From an uncultured Arenicella sp. (GTDB lineage: Bacteria > Pseudomonadota > Gammaproteobacteria > Arenicellales > Arenicellaceae), in contig CANMNN010000001.1 in the NCBI GenBank assembly GCA_947499305.1, positions 186,001-250,000 of the forward strand: a stretch of DNA of 64,000 bases. The letters run 5' to 3'. Both the position numbers and the translations under genes were made by a program. Shown in pieces: positions 28,235 to 37,813 of the stretch. Position 1 is the first letter of the stretch. Each line of letters starts with the position of its first letter. A model generated the notes under the pieces. The model was not told the origin of the DNA. It ran no database searches and saw only the letters and a program-made list of their open reading frames with translations.

Positions 28235-29551
28235 ATGAAGAAAATTGTCCTACCGTGGTTAGCACGGTTTCTGTCGAGCCAGATCCTGCTGCGAAGCCGA
28301 CGCCGCGCCCGCGAGTTCACGCGAAGGCTAGTCGCTCGAGAGCATCAAGTTGATATTTTTTTACGTGTAGATGACCCTTATAGTTACTTGCTAGTGCAAG
28401 TGTTGCCAGAACTTAGAGAGCGCTTCAGCATTAAGTTTCGCTATCACATTGTCTCGTCGCAAGACAAAGAAATGTATCCAGAACCCGAGTTATGGCATGA
28501 ACATGCTCTCAGGGACGCTCAGTATCTGGCAGGTGAGTATGGACTTCTGGCGCCAACTTTGAAGCATATACCTGAGCCGAGTGAAACCGAAGCCATTTTG
28601 GAGTGCTTAATAGCGAGCGAAGAAAAAGACGGTTTTATCCAGAATGCGATTTCCGTCTTGAGTGACTATTGGCAGGGTAGGGCAATAAGCAAGAATCAAT
28701 CTATGGCTAAAGGTATTCGCCCATCAACGCTTCAAAAGGTAAATGAGAACAATCTCCTGCTTAGCGCTTTAGGTCATTATTTGAGTGCGACTCTATACTA
28801 CGAAGGCGAATGGTATTGGGGGCTTGATCGGCTATCCCACCTAGAGTTACGACTAAATGATCTAGGCCTGAGTCAAACTTCTAAACAAGTTTTGTACCAG
28901 AAGAGTACCCAGAACTTTTGTAAAAGGGCCCCGAAACAGATGGCACCTCAAAGTACTGATACTGCGCCCTTTATTATCTATTTTTCGGCAAGAAGCCCTT
29001 ATTCATATCTGGGTCTGGAGAGAGGTGTTGCGTTAGCTAGTCATTATGGCCTGCCAATTGAAATAAGGCCGGTACTGCCGATGCTAATGCGAGGAATGGC
29101 TGTACCTCAGCAAAAAAAGTGGTATATATTTTCTGATACTAAGCGAGAGGCGTTGAAGCTCGGCATTGATTATGGCTTTGTTGCAGACCCTTTAGGGCTT
29201 GGCGTGGAGAGATGTTACGCATTGTTTGAATACGCAAAGTCGCAAGGTAAAGAAATAGACTACCTTTTGTCGTTCGCGAGAGCCGTGAATGCCCAAGGTG
29301 TTCATTCCGACACCGATAGAGGTATGCAAAAGATTGTTGAAACTGCGGGTTTAGATTGGTCTGAAGCACAGCCGGTACTAGATCGTGAACTGACTTCGGG
29401 TGAATGGCGAAAGTGGGCCGAAGACAACTATTCTCAAATGCAAAAATTGGGTCTTTGGGGTGTTCCGAGCTTTTCGTATAGAGAAGTGGCCGTTTGGGGG
29501 CAAGACCGCATTGATGTAATCGAGCGGCGTGTTTGTGAGCTGATTAACTGA
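28235..29551 (+). CDS. Tandem DsbA-fold protein, 2-hydroxychromene-2-carboxylate isomerase-like
   Basis: The 438-residue protein contains two copies of the DsbA/HCCA-isomerase thioredoxin fold. The first begins at IFLRVDDPYSYLLVQVLPEL near residue 41 and the second at IIYFSARSPYSYLGLERG near residue 248. The second ends with LWGVPSFSYREVAVWGQDRID, the cis-Pro loop region of kappa-class GST/HCCA proteins. The P-Y-S-Y motif in both copies has Ser where thioredoxins carry the CxxC cysteine, so disulfide chemistry is not expected; glutathione or substrate binding is more likely. It is divergent from gabD with about 120 nt between start codons. The exact reaction is unknown. Confidence 0.8.
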   Translation: MKKIVLPWLARFLSSQILLRSRRRAREFTRRLVAREHQVDIFLRVDDPYSYLLVQVLPELRERFSIKFRYHIVSSQDKEMYPEPELWHEHALRDAQYLAGEYGLLAPTLKHIPEPSETEAILECLIASEEKDGFIQNAISVLSDYWQGRAISKNQSMAKGIRPSTLQKVNENNLLLSALGHYLSATLYYEGEWYWGLDRLSHLELRLNDLGLSQTSKQVLYQKSTQNFCKRAPKQMAPQSTDTAPFIIYFSARSPYSYLGLERGVALASHYGLPIEIRPVLPMLMRGMAVPQQKKWYIFSDTKREALKLGIDYGFVADPLGLGVERCYALFEYAKSQGKEIDYLLSFARAVNAQGVHSDTDRGMQKIVETAGLDWSEAQPVLDRELTSGEWRKWAEDNYSQMQKLGLWGVPSFSYREVAVWGQDRIDVIERRVCELIN

Positions 29552-29599
29552 CTGTGTCGGTATGTGAGGAAAAATTATTAGCAGGTAAAAAATGCCTTG

Positions 29600-29905
29600 C
29601 TAATTAAATTTTTTCGGGCGCAAAACGTTAACTTCTGCAGAGAAGCAAACCATTGCGTAATTTTGGTAGTATTTTTGCTCAAGGTGTTCTGAGATTTTGC
29701 TTGCCACGATGTCGCTGCAAATAACTTCTATTCTAATGTTTGAATTTGCCTCCCATGCAGCATCGCGTAACCCTCGGTTACCTTTGCCTCTCGCGTTGCT
29801 GATTGAGTAACCTGGTGCGCCAAGCTCCTCAATGTCTTTGATCAAAGTCGTTTCAAGTGCGGCTTCGGTGATTATTGTAATTAAGGTCGCGTTGTTGTCT
29901 GTCAT
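29600..29905 (-). CDS. sbtB: PII-like signalling protein of the bicarbonate transporter (SbtB)
   Basis: This 101-residue protein has the PII (GlnB-like) ferredoxin fold. GYSISNARGKGNRGLRDA (residues about 32-49) resembles the nucleotide-binding T-loop region of cyanobacterial SbtB, which binds cAMP and adenine nucleotides and clamps SbtA. It lies 20 nt after sbtA on the same strand, which makes the pairing strong. The C-terminal CxxxxxC redox loop of cyanobacterial SbtB is missing; the protein ends in VNVLRPKKFN. It is clearly different from the canonical GlnK at 53608. Function in this organism is inferred. Confidence 0.85.
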   Translation of the reverse strand: MTDNNATLITIITEAALETTLIKDIEELGAPGYSISNARGKGNRGLRDAAWEANSNIRIEVICSDIVASKISEHLEQKYYQNYAMVCFSAEVNVLRPKKFN

Positions 29906-29925
29906 CGTTCAATACTCCAGAGCTA

Positions 29926-30873
29926 TTAAATAAGACTGGCGTGCAGCGTGGATGCGAGCCAGTAGTAAATAGGTATACCAATTAAGATGTTAAACGGGAA
30001 GGTGATTCCGAGTGAGGCTGTTAGAGAGAGCGTTGGATTTGCCTCGGGAACTGAAATTCGCATAGCAGCCGGGACAGCGATGTATGACGCGCTAGCAAAC
30101 AGAGTCGCCAATATAGCAACGCCACCAACCGAAAGACTCAAGCCTAAGCCGACCAGTGCGCCAATCACCGAGAAGCAAATTGGCGTGATAATTCCAAAGC
30201 TTAGTAAAAAGAAACCATAACGTTTTAGACTAGAGAGTTGGCTAGCTGTGATTAAGCCCATTTCGAGCAAAAATAGCGCTAGGACCCCTTTGAATAAATC
30301 GAAGAATAGCGGACTAATCGACTCTACGCCGCTGGGCCCACTCAGCCATCCAATAAACAAGCCGCCCATTAAAAACATTACGCCTTTTCCAAGCATTACT
30401 TCATGGCCAACATTAGCCCATTGAGTATTTTTGGACAGTCCTTTTGCAAGAACAATGCCGACTAAAATTGCTGGAACTTCTAAGATCACAACGAACAAGG
30501 CCATGTGTTGTTCATATTCGATATTTTGGGAGCTCATAAATGCGACTGCTACGGCGAAGGTTCCTACGCTGACCGATCCATAGTGTGCCGCAATTGAAGC
30601 GGCGTCTGCTCTGTTGAGTTTTCCCAAATATAGAAGCACTGGAAATACTAATAGTGGCAACAGAAAACCAGCGGCCATCACTACTAATATTTGTGGAATC
30701 AGAGTGGCAAACGGCTGATTAGCCAGCTCTACGCCTCCCTTTAGCCCGATAGTTATTAGCAATAACATCGACACGAAATCGTAGATTTGGCTCGGCAAAC
30801 GTAATTCTGATTTCAGTACGCCGGCCAAAAGGCCGAACAAGAAAAACCAAATAACGGGATCAATTGTGCTCAT
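29926..30873 (-). CDS. sbtA: Sodium-dependent bicarbonate transporter SbtA family
   Basis: The 315-residue protein has about ten membrane helices in two inverted halves, as in the SbtA (DUF897) family that imports bicarbonate with sodium in cyanobacteria. AHYGSVSVGTFAVA (near residue 91) and FASASYIAVPAAMRISVPEAN (near 265, split here: FASASYIAVPAAM then RISVPEAN) match the substrate-site loops. sbtB follows 20 nt downstream. Many heterotrophic marine bacteria carry this pair, perhaps to feed carboxylation reactions; the physiological role is inferred. No carbonic anhydrase or RuBisCO gene is seen here. Confidence 0.88.
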   Translation of the reverse strand: MSTIDPVIWFFLFGLLAGVLKSELRLPSQIYDFVSMLLLITIGLKGGVELANQPFATLIPQILVVMAAGFLLPLLVFPVLLYLGKLNRADAASIAAHYGSVSVGTFAVAVAFMSSQNIEYEQHMALFVVILEVPAILVGIVLAKGLSKNTQWANVGHEVMLGKGVMFLMGGLFIGWLSGPSGVESISPLFFDLFKGVLALFLLEMGLITASQLSSLKRYGFFLLSFGIITPICFSVIGALVGLGLSLSVGGVAILATLFASASYIAVPAAMRISVPEANPTLSLTASLGITFPFNILIGIPIYYWLASTLHASLI

Positions 30874-30959
30874 TGCTTAGGTCTGCGCGCTCAGCGTCTA
30901 GCTTTCTTAATTGGTGTTATGAAGAAGTATTTAGTGCTCGCCCTAGTTTTTTCGAGTAA

Positions 30960-31658
30960 TCATGAAGCGATCCCTTGGTCTGCCTGTTGCTCCAAATAAG
31001 CGGGAAAGCCACGGGGAAGGTTTAGTGCTATACCTAGGTTATTCAGAAACGTTCTCTCTGCTTGATTGTCTACCTCTATGGCAAGATAGGCAGCTAAGTA
31101 TACTTCCGCTTTGTGTTCATCAGAGTGTATAGAACTGGCTATTTCCTCGATTGAGATATCCCGCGACATTAGGTCGAGTATTGCTGCTTTTTCTTCATTG
31201 CCTAGGTCCAATTTACGTATCGAGTCATTTAGTTTCCTGTGTTCGAGTTCGTCGATGTTTCCGTCTGCCTTAGAAGCAGCGATCATCGTTAATATTAGGG
31301 TCATACTTAAGGGCGTAACGGCTGCAATATCAGCTTGATGCTCTTTTGTAATGCTCTGGACGATATCGCTATCTAAAACTGGCTGGGTTTGGCCAATTGC
31401 TTTGTTCTGTTGCCAGTTATCGTATGCTTTGTAGGCTAGCCCTCCTAAAACAGCAGTGCCGCCGAATTTGGCTACTTTTGTTGCCATTTTCCTAGTTGAC
31501 TTACTACCCAGGAGCAGTGCGACTAGCCCCCCTGCTGCGGCGCCACCAGTAAGCCCGCCGGGTAACATTGATGATATGGAGGCTGATGTTATGGTGCTAG
31601 TTACTTGGTTCTCGCTTGTCTTGTTAGAAAGACGATTCAAAATATTCTCTATGTTCAT
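30960..31658 (-). CDS. TerB-like/DUF533 family protein
   Basis: The 232-residue protein belongs to the DUF533 group (E. coli YebE). A glycine-rich hydrophobic stretch (about residues 33-50, LPGGLTGGAAAGGLVALLLG) is followed by a TerB-like helical domain (about 110-225) with ASKADGNIDELEHRKL, which resembles the metal-binding DGxID motif of TerB. The function is unknown in all members I know of. The gene lies between sbtA and nhaR on the same strand, about 86 nt from sbtA. Confidence 0.8.
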   Translation of the reverse strand: MNIENILNRLSNKTSENQVTSTITSASISSMLPGGLTGGAAAGGLVALLLGSKSTRKMATKVAKFGGTAVLGGLAYKAYDNWQQNKAIGQTQPVLDSDIVQSITKEHQADIAAVTPLSMTLILTMIAASKADGNIDELEHRKLNDSIRKLDLGNEEKAAILDLMSRDISIEEIASSIHSDEHKAEVYLAAYLAIEVDNQAERTFLNNLGIALNLPRGFPAYLEQQADQGIAS

Positions 31659-31957
31659 GGCTATCTCTGTCGTGTTGAGTGGGAAAACTCTAAGGCAGCG
31701 CCCAATCGTTTACTGGCAAGGGCTCAACTTAGACTCAATTGTACGATAGCTTTGACATTGTTTTATTCGAATAATTATTAGTTATTGTTCGAAATTTACG
31801 AAATCGCTTTTCTTTGTATATTGTTATGCCTACTCCTCAATATAGCCTTAGAGCTCATGGTTGTTTTATTCTATCTAACTAAAGGGCCCAACAGGCAATA
31901 ACTTGTTTTCAAGCAAACTCAAGGCTACCTTGATAGCGATAAGTAGGATTAAATGCC

Positions 31958-32860
31958 TTAGCTGTTTGATAGCAATTTCTCAGCAGATGCTAATACTGTA
32001 TTTACTGCTGGGTGTTTGATTTTTCGTTCCGGTGCTATTCCGTAATATCGATCGCTGATTGAGTCAACTCGACCAATAATTGCAACGTCAAATTGGGCAA
32101 GCACATCTCGCTCGACCGCTGTAGCAACGCAAAAAATGCCTCGCCCGGTTTGTCCGAAAAATTTCAATAACGCGCTGTCATCAAACTCGGCGACTACCTT
32201 AGGAGAAATTTTAGACTGAACAAACCACGATACCAGGTTTTGGTGCATAGCTGAGTTTCTTCCGGGCATTAAGAATGGCGCCTGGTGTAATGAGTTTGGG
32301 AAGTCACTTTGATATCGATCGCACTCTTCTTTGCGAGCGAAAAAAGTCATGCCCGCCTCACCTAGGTAGTGATTTATAGCTCGCACACTCACACCAACAG
32401 GCAATGGTTGGTCTGAAATAATGAGATCCAGCTTATTTAAAGATAAGTCTGCCAATAGCGTATTTAGGTCGGCTTCGTGACATTCTAATATGAAGCGATT
32501 TTCTAAGTCGAAACAATCGTTGAGCATCTCGAACACCATTACTTTGGGAATGGCGTCAACGATTCCAACATTAAAGTTCGCGACTTGTCCTTGATCGTGA
32601 GATGCAAGTGATCGAGATAGTTCATTTCCTAGGTTGAAAATATCGTCTGCATAACGAAGAGTGATTTGGCCAAGGCTGTTCGGTTCCAGTCGTTTTCCGT
32701 GTCGTTCAAAAAGCGGAGCGCCTATGTATTCCTCAAATGTAGCAAGCTGACCGCTAACAGTTTGGGGGGTCACATGAAGTGATTCGGCGGCCCTGGTTAC
32801 ACTGCCTTCTTTCGCGACAGCATAAAAGTATTGGAGGTGATTGAAGTTAAGTTGTTTCAT
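31958..32860 (-). CDS. nhaR: LysR-type activator of nhaA
   Basis: The 300-residue LysR-type regulator has its helix-turn-helix at residues about 6-63 (LQYFYAVAKEGSVTRAAESL) and an effector domain whose sequence, including the unusual VTPQTVSGQL recognition region, matches NhaR. NhaR senses sodium and activates nhaA. It is divergent from nhaA with 110 nt between the start codons, which is further support. The intergenic region should hold its binding sites. Confidence 0.9.
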   Translation of the reverse strand: MKQLNFNHLQYFYAVAKEGSVTRAAESLHVTPQTVSGQLATFEEYIGAPLFERHGKRLEPNSLGQITLRYADDIFNLGNELSRSLASHDQGQVANFNVGIVDAIPKVMVFEMLNDCFDLENRFILECHEADLNTLLADLSLNKLDLIISDQPLPVGVSVRAINHYLGEAGMTFFARKEECDRYQSDFPNSLHQAPFLMPGRNSAMHQNLVSWFVQSKISPKVVAEFDDSALLKFFGQTGRGIFCVATAVERDVLAQFDVAIIGRVDSISDRYYGIAPERKIKHPAVNTVLASAEKLLSNS

Positions 32861-32970
32861 TATTTAGCAGCAATATTGTTCGATAAAAACTGATAATATA
32901 TTAATTTAGATCGAATTTAAGTGAATTTTGAAATCCTTCATACTAAGCACCTAACTAACGCGAGGTGTTT

Positions 32971-34161
32971 ATGAACTTGTCTAAAATTATCCATCATGAG
33001 TCATTCAGTGGAGGCCTACTCGTTTTTGCCGCCATTGCTGCCATGATACTCGCGAACTCTCCTGGGTTTGGTGCGTATCAAGGGTTTTTGTCAGTGCCGG
33101 TAGAGGTTGCGGTTGGTAATTTTGAGATCGCAAAACCGTTAATCCTTTGGGTCAATGATGGCCTCATGGCGTTGTTTTTTTTGTTGATTGGTCTAGAGGT
33201 AAAGCGAGAGGTGCTGATTGGTGACTTGTCTTTGCCAAAGCAAATTGTTTTGCCTGGTGTTGCCGCGGTCGCAGGCATAATTGTGCCTGCGTTGGTCTAC
33301 GTGTTTCTCACGAAGGGCGACCCGGTGGCTTTACGAGGTTGGGCGATTCCAGCCGCAACCGATATTGCTTTTGCGCTGGGTGTATTCAGTCTATTTGGCA
33401 CTCGCCTACCAATTTCTCTTAAGCTCTTTTTATTGAGCGTTGCGATATTTGATGACATTGGCGCGATCGTGATTATCGCCTTATTTTATTCTGCTGACCT
33501 TTCAACGCTCTCCTTGAGCGTGGGGCTGGTTGGCTTGCTTGTTTTGTTCGTGCTTAATCGCTTCAATGTAAACTCTTTGACCCCATATGCATTGGTCGGT
33601 TTAGTTGTTTGGGTCGCTGTATTGAAGTCTGGCGTGCATGCGACCTTAGCTGGTTTCGCGATTGCATGGTTTATTCCTTTAAAGCTTAAGAACTCAAAGG
33701 GTCGGCCTATGGCGCCAGATCTCGAGCATGCTCTTCATCCTTGGATTGCATTCTTTGTTCTACCCATATTTGCCTTCGCAAATGCTGGGGTGAACTTAAG
33801 TAATATTGGCGCTGAAACGTTCTTCAGTCCTGTAACGCTCGGCATAGCACTGGGGTTATTTATTGGTAAGCAAATAGGGATCTTCGGTATTTGTTGGTTG
33901 GCCATAAAAATGAAACTCACTGAGTTGCCGAAGGGCGCGACTTGGTTACAGTTTTACGGCGTTTCATTGTTGTGCGGCATTGGCTTTACAATGAGCTTGT
34001 TTATTGGAACATTGGCGTTCGAAGATCAAGGCTTAGCGTATCAAACTACCGTCAAATTGGGCGTAATCATGGGGTCCTTAGCATCTGCAATTCTTGCGGT
34101 AGTCGTACTTAATTTAGCAAAGACAGGTGCTCAAGCTAAACCGCTAGCGAACATGACCTAG
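32971..34161 (+). CDS. nhaA: Na+/H+ antiporter NhaA
   Basis: NhaA exports sodium in exchange for protons and gives salt and alkali tolerance. The 396-residue protein has about twelve membrane helices. The two unwound helices carry AAATDIAFALGVF (near residue 130) and SVAIFDDIGAIVIIALFY with the paired ion-binding Asp. The start is the ATG at 32971 behind GAGG; the GTG at 32965 overlaps that site and is unlikely. It is regulated by the divergent nhaR. A candidate terminator lies at 34271-34312. Confidence 0.96.
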   Translation: MNLSKIIHHESFSGGLLVFAAIAAMILANSPGFGAYQGFLSVPVEVAVGNFEIAKPLILWVNDGLMALFFLLIGLEVKREVLIGDLSLPKQIVLPGVAAVAGIIVPALVYVFLTKGDPVALRGWAIPAATDIAFALGVFSLFGTRLPISLKLFLLSVAIFDDIGAIVIIALFYSADLSTLSLSVGLVGLLVLFVLNRFNVNSLTPYALVGLVVWVAVLKSGVHATLAGFAIAWFIPLKLKNSKGRPMAPDLEHALHPWIAFFVLPIFAFANAGVNLSNIGAETFFSPVTLGIALGLFIGKQIGIFGICWLAIKMKLTELPKGATWLQFYGVSLLCGIGFTMSLFIGTLAFEDQGLAYQTTVKLGVIMGSLASAILAVVVLNLAKTGAQAKPLANMT

Positions 34162-34270
34162 TGGCATTTCTGGAGCCCCTGCACTTTATGACTTGCAAGC
34201 AGTCGTTGAGTCGATTTCAACATTCTTGTACCCACATATGGCTGTCGAATGCATTTTCGTAGAAGGAATG

Positions 34271-34312
34271 AAAAAACTCAGGATGTGCCAGAGAATTATC
34301 GGCCATCCTGAG
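34271..34312. terminator. Terminator-like hairpin, stronger on the minus strand
   Basis: CTCAGGATG (34277-34285) and CATCCTGAG (34304-34312) pair around an 18-nt loop. On the plus strand it is followed by ATTTT and could end nhaA. On the minus strand it is followed by six T (34276-34271), a better tail, and could end the small frame at 34378-34533. Confidence 0.6.
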
Positions 34313-34377
34313 ATTTTATGAAACAGTCTTCCTTAGGCTTAGCGCTGGGGTCGCGTTAATAAACTATAGAGCTTAAC

Positions 34378-34533
34378 TCACAGGTCTATCAATAGGTCTC
34401 GATAAAGCCAAATATACCCGAACTCTGTTGCGGCATGCACTTTTAATACTTTCAAAAGATGTTGGCCAAGGTGTCGTTCTAAACGAGAGTTTTCATTCTC
34501 CAGTTGGGATGCCAGCCCATTTTTCCATGTCAT
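34378..34533 (-). CDS. Candidate 51-residue small protein
   Basis: A frame of 51 codons runs from ATG at 34533 to TGA at 34378. Its composition is protein-like: an N-terminal charged coiled-coil segment (LASQLENENSRLERHLGQ), a leucine-rich amphipathic middle and an aromatic end (FGYIWLYRDLLIDL). A minus-strand terminator lies 66 nt after it. There is no Shine-Dalgarno sequence. Two 17-bp direct repeats starting ATTTAGTA lie just upstream. It may be a real small gene, a remnant, or chance. No family is recognised. The rest of 34162-34766 shows nothing else. Confidence 0.3.
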   Translation of the reverse strand: MTWKNGLASQLENENSRLERHLGQHLLKVLKVHAATEFGYIWLYRDLLIDL

Positions 34534-34766
34534 ATATTAGATTTAGTACGGCGTTAAATTTAGTATGGCTCTAAATGAAATCGAGTGATTAAATCATGAA
34601 AGTTACTATTTACAGCCAATAAGAGCCTGGTGGTTAGCAATGCGAGGTGTTATTCCTTTTAGTCGGGTAATAGGCATTGCTGCGGATGCGGATAACCTCG
34701 ACATATCCAGAGGTTTGTCAATACCAGGGAGTCTTCAAACAGCCTTCCTAGAAGGTTGGCACACAT

Positions 34767-34804
34767 AAAAAAACCGCAAACCAGTCATCGACCAATTTGC
34801 GGTT
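34767..34804 (-). terminator. Rho-independent terminator after tRNA-Asn
   Basis: Read on the minus strand, AACCGCAAA (34804-34796) pairs with TTTGCGGTT (from 34780) around a 15-nt loop and runs into seven T. Confidence 0.88.
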
Positions 34805-34840
34805 ATTCGACTTAAACTTAATTAAATCAATTTATTGAAA

Positions 34841-34916
34841 TGGCTCCCTGACCAGGACTCGAACCTGGGACCCAATGATTAACAGTCATTTGCTCTACCA
34901 ACTGAGCTATCAGGGA
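34841..34916 (-). tRNA. tRNA-Asn (anticodon GTT)
   Basis: The minus strand shows a complete cloverleaf: acceptor TCCCTGA with TCAGGGA, D-arm TAGCTCAGTTGGTAGAGC, anticodon loop CTGTTAA (anticodon GTT), T-loop GTTCGAGTCC and encoded CCA. It has its own promoter and terminator and stands alone. Confidence 0.97.
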
Positions 34917-34936
34917 ACGTCTTTCAACGAGGGCGA

Positions 34937-34965
34937 ATAATATTGACTAAGGTACTTTTGGTCAA
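34937..34965 (-). promoter_or_regulatory. Promoter of tRNA-Asn
   Basis: On the minus strand TTGACC (34965-34960) and TATTAT (34942-34937) are 17 bp apart, followed by a GC-rich discriminator as expected for a stringently controlled stable-RNA promoter. Confidence 0.75.
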
Positions 34966-35016
34966 GCGCTTTCATCAGTTTTTTTGCATAAAAATAAGTT
35001 TTTTTTCATTCGAAAA

Positions 35017-35589
35017 TTAGAGCGTGTGATTCAAGCATGTTTGGCTTTGTTTTCTGCTCATTTTCTCGATTGTTCTGGTGCGACCGGTGTGTAAAATCCG
35101 AATATGGCGCTGCTGCGTCGTTGTTTTATGGCATATATAAAAGCCGGCACTTCTAGCGCTACCGTCATTAAAAAAGCGAAGGCGGCCATTTTGGTTAAAG
35201 ACTACCGCCACATCTTGATTTAGCGTCATTTTGCTAATGATTTCGTCGCCAGTATCCAGCTCATTATTGGCGTTCCTATCGGCGAAGATAATGACCCCGT
35301 TTCTCCAATTCGTATTACGGTTTCGCTGATCGGAGCATTTCGTTTGTGTGGCGTCGCTGGCATGGCAAACGATGACGAGCGTGCCACTATTTATTGCGTG
35401 GTTTCGTGCAACGAGGAGGCCATTACTGAGCGAAAGCGAAGTCGATTTAACTCGAGTGCTTTGTATCATGCTGGCAAAGCTTGGCACCGCGACACTGAAT
35501 GAAATCACAGCAACTGTGATAGCGATAAGTAGCTCTAATAGGGTGAATCCGCAATGGGTGTTTGTTTTCGATAATGAATAGACAGTCAT
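35017..35589 (-). CDS. GspH/FimT-family pseudopilin
   Basis: The protein is a minor pilin of a type IV pilus or type II secretion machine. The 190-residue protein has a type III signal sequence, with the prepilin peptidase site in CGFTLLELLIAITVAV (cleavage after Gly, mature N-terminal Phe and Glu at +5) near residue 14. A GspH-like beta domain follows, with paired cysteines near the C-terminus. It is a single gene away from other pilus genes, between tRNA-Asn and uvrB, which is common for FimT-like proteins. FimT in other bacteria binds DNA for natural transformation; that role here is inferred only. Confidence 0.88.
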   Translation of the reverse strand: MTVYSLSKTNTHCGFTLLELLIAITVAVISFSVAVPSFASMIQSTRVKSTSLSLSNGLLVARNHAINSGTLVIVCHASDATQTKCSDQRNRNTNWRNGVIIFADRNANNELDTGDEIISKMTLNQDVAVVFNQNGRLRFFNDGSARSAGFYICHKTTTQQRHIRILHTGRTRTIEKMSRKQSQTCLNHTL

Positions 35590-35798
35590 ACCTTCCTCCG
35601 TGAAGGTTGCTTATTTTTCAGCGAAAAACGATCCGCCTACATTAGATACTCATTCCTTGAGCCACTGTAGTATTAGTTACTTCATTCAAAGCTTCAAGCT
35701 AAATTTAAAAAAATCAGCGCAGAAGTGAAGAGCTGGTGAGATTACTTAGGCTAACGGCCTTATAATGGTCGGCTATTTAGAATTCTAGATGCGAAACG

Positions 35799-37799
35799 AT
35801 GAAACGTGATTTTGAGCTAGTTAGTGATTACAAACCCGCAGGTGATCAACCGGCCGCGATAGCGCAATTGGTTGACGGACTTGATAACGGCGAAGCGTAT
35901 CAAACACTATTGGGTGTAACGGGTTCAGGTAAAACCTTTACCATGGCTAACGTTATTCAAACTGTTCAACGGCCAACAATTCTGATGGCGCCCAATAAAA
36001 CTTTAGCAGCTCAGCTTTATTCTGAAATGCGAGACTTCTTTCCTCATAACGCGGTAGAGTATTTTGTTTCCTACTACGACTACTATCAGCCTGAGGCGTA
36101 TGTCCCTAGCTCTGATACTTTTATCGAGAAAGACGCAGCGGTTAACGAACATATTGATCAGATGCGCTTGTCGGCAACCAAGGCTATGCTCGAGCGCGAA
36201 GACGTCATTATTGTGGCGACAGTTTCGGCAATTTACGGCCTGGGTGATCCCGAGGCTTACCACGAGATGATTTTGCACTTAAGTGTCGGCGACATCATGG
36301 ATCAGCGCGCGATACTGAAGCGATTGGCCGAGCTGCAATACACTCGCAACGATACAGAACTCAAGCGCGCGACTTTTAGAGTTCGCGGCGATGTTATCGA
36401 CATCTATCCTGCAGAATCTGAGCGCTATGCGATTCGCGTAGAATTGTTCGGTGATGACGTGGATAAGATTTCTCGATTTGACCCTCTAACCGGTGCAGTT
36501 GAAGAAGATCTAAAGCGCGTCACTATTTTCCCAAAATCGCACTATGTGACGCCGCGGGTGCGAGTTTTAGAGGCTTGCGAACAAATAAAAGAAGAGTTGC
36601 GTGAGCGCTTGGCCTTTTTGCGTGAGCACGACAAATTAGTCGAAGCGCAGCGCCTTGAGCAGCGCACTTTATTCGATCTGGAAATGATGCAGGAGCTTGG
36701 GTATTGCAATGGCATCGAGAACTATTCGCGCTACCTCTCGGGCGCTAAGCCTGGCGAAGCTCCGCCAACCCTGATTAACTATTTAAGGCCTAATGCGTTG
36801 ATGATACTGGATGAGAGCCACGTCATGGTGCCGCAATTAGGGGCGATGTATAAAGGGGATCGCTCACGCAAAGAAACGTTGGTTGAGTACGGATTTCGCT
36901 TGCCTTCGGCGATGGACAATCGACCACTCAAATTCGAAGAATTTAAGAGCCTAATGCCACAAACCGTATTTGTGTCCGCGACTCCTGGGGATTATGAAAT
37001 TGAGCAGAACCCAAATACCATTGATCAGGTAGTACGCCCCACTGGTTTGGTTGACCCGCAGATTGAGGTGCGCCCAGTTGGTACTCAGGTTGATGATGTG
37101 CTCTCGGAAATCAATATTCGAGTTGCTAAAGATGAGCGCGTTTTAATCACAACTCTTACTAAGCGGATGTCAGAAGATTTGACTGACTACCTTACCGATG
37201 CTGGCGTAAAAGTGCGCTACTTACACTCAGATATTGATACCGTAGAGCGCGTTGAAATTATTCGTGATCTGCGGGCGGGTGAATTTGACGTATTAGTAGG
37301 CATTAACTTGTTACGAGAAGGCTTGGATATGCCAGAAGTTTCTTTAGTGGCAATTTTGGATGCCGACAAGCAAGGCTTTTTACGATCTACTCGCTCACTA
37401 ATTCAAACTATTGGTCGCGCGGCTCGTAATTTGAATGGCAGGGCGATTTTGTATGGAGATAAAATCACCGCAGCCATGAAGGTCGCGATTGAGGAAACCG
37501 AACGCAGACGCGCGAAGCAAGAAGCGCACAATATTGAGCATGGAATTGTGCCTCAAGGTGTGAAGAAAGCGGTGCGAGATATCATTGACGGCGCGACTAG
37601 CGAAGCCGCTCAGGTGTTGGCTAAAATTAAACCTGAGCACCAGAGCCTGCCTAGCATTAGTGACCCGAAGGAGTTCGCAAAAATCATGAAAGATCTCGAG
37701 AAGGAGATGTATCAATTCGCCGAGAATCTCGAGTTTGAAAAAGCGGCACGAACACGCGATCGTATTGAAGAACTACGATCCGATTACCTAAAAAGCTAG
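35799..37799 (+). CDS. uvrB: UvrABC system protein B
   Basis: UvrB is the damage-verifying helicase-like subunit of nucleotide excision repair. The 666-residue length matches the family (673 in E. coli). It carries the P-loop [12 protein letters not shown] (near residue 39), the beta-hairpin region with [12 protein letters not shown] (near 92), the DESH box (near 338), helicase motif [11 protein letters not shown] (near 540) and the C-terminal UVR motif that binds UvrC. The start is the ATG at 35799. Confidence 0.97.
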   Translation: MKRDFELVSDYKPAGDQPAAIAQLVDGLDNGEAYQTLLGVTGSGKTFTMANVIQTVQRPTILMAPNKTLAAQLYSEMRDFFPHNAVEYFVSYYDYYQPEAYVPSSDTFIEKDAAVNEHIDQMRLSATKAMLEREDVIIVATVSAIYGLGDPEAYHEMILHLSVGDIMDQRAILKRLAELQYTRNDTELKRATFRVRGDVIDIYPAESERYAIRVELFGDDVDKISRFDPLTGAVEEDLKRVTIFPKSHYVTPRVRVLEACEQIKEELRERLAFLREHDKLVEAQRLEQRTLFDLEMMQELGYCNGIENYSRYLSGAKPGEAPPTLINYLRPNALMILDESHVMVPQLGAMYKGDRSRKETLVEYGFRLPSAMDNRPLKFEEFKSLMPQTVFVSATPGDYEIEQNPNTIDQVVRPTGLVDPQIEVRPVGTQVDDVLSEINIRVAKDERVLITTLTKRMSEDLTDYLTDAGVKVRYLHSDIDTVERVEIIRDLRAGEFDVLVGINLLREGLDMPEVSLVAILDADKQGFLRSTRSLIQTIGRAARNLNGRAILYGDKITAAMKVAIEETERRRAKQEAHNIEHGIVPQGVKKAVRDIIDGATSEAAQVLAKIKPEHQSLPSISDPKEFAKIMKDLEKEMYQFAENLEFEKAARTRDRIEELRSDYLKS

Positions 37800-37813
37800 G
37801 CGGCTCAGGTTAA

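Noticed and set aside
28113..28265. N-terminal extension of gabD
   Set aside because: The 51 extra codons overlap the divergent gene and are not part of GabD proteins; a ribosome site fits the start at 28112.
29600..29905. Second glnB/glnK copy
   Set aside because: The T-loop lacks the uridylylated Tyr pattern and the neighbour is SbtA, so SbtB is the better call.
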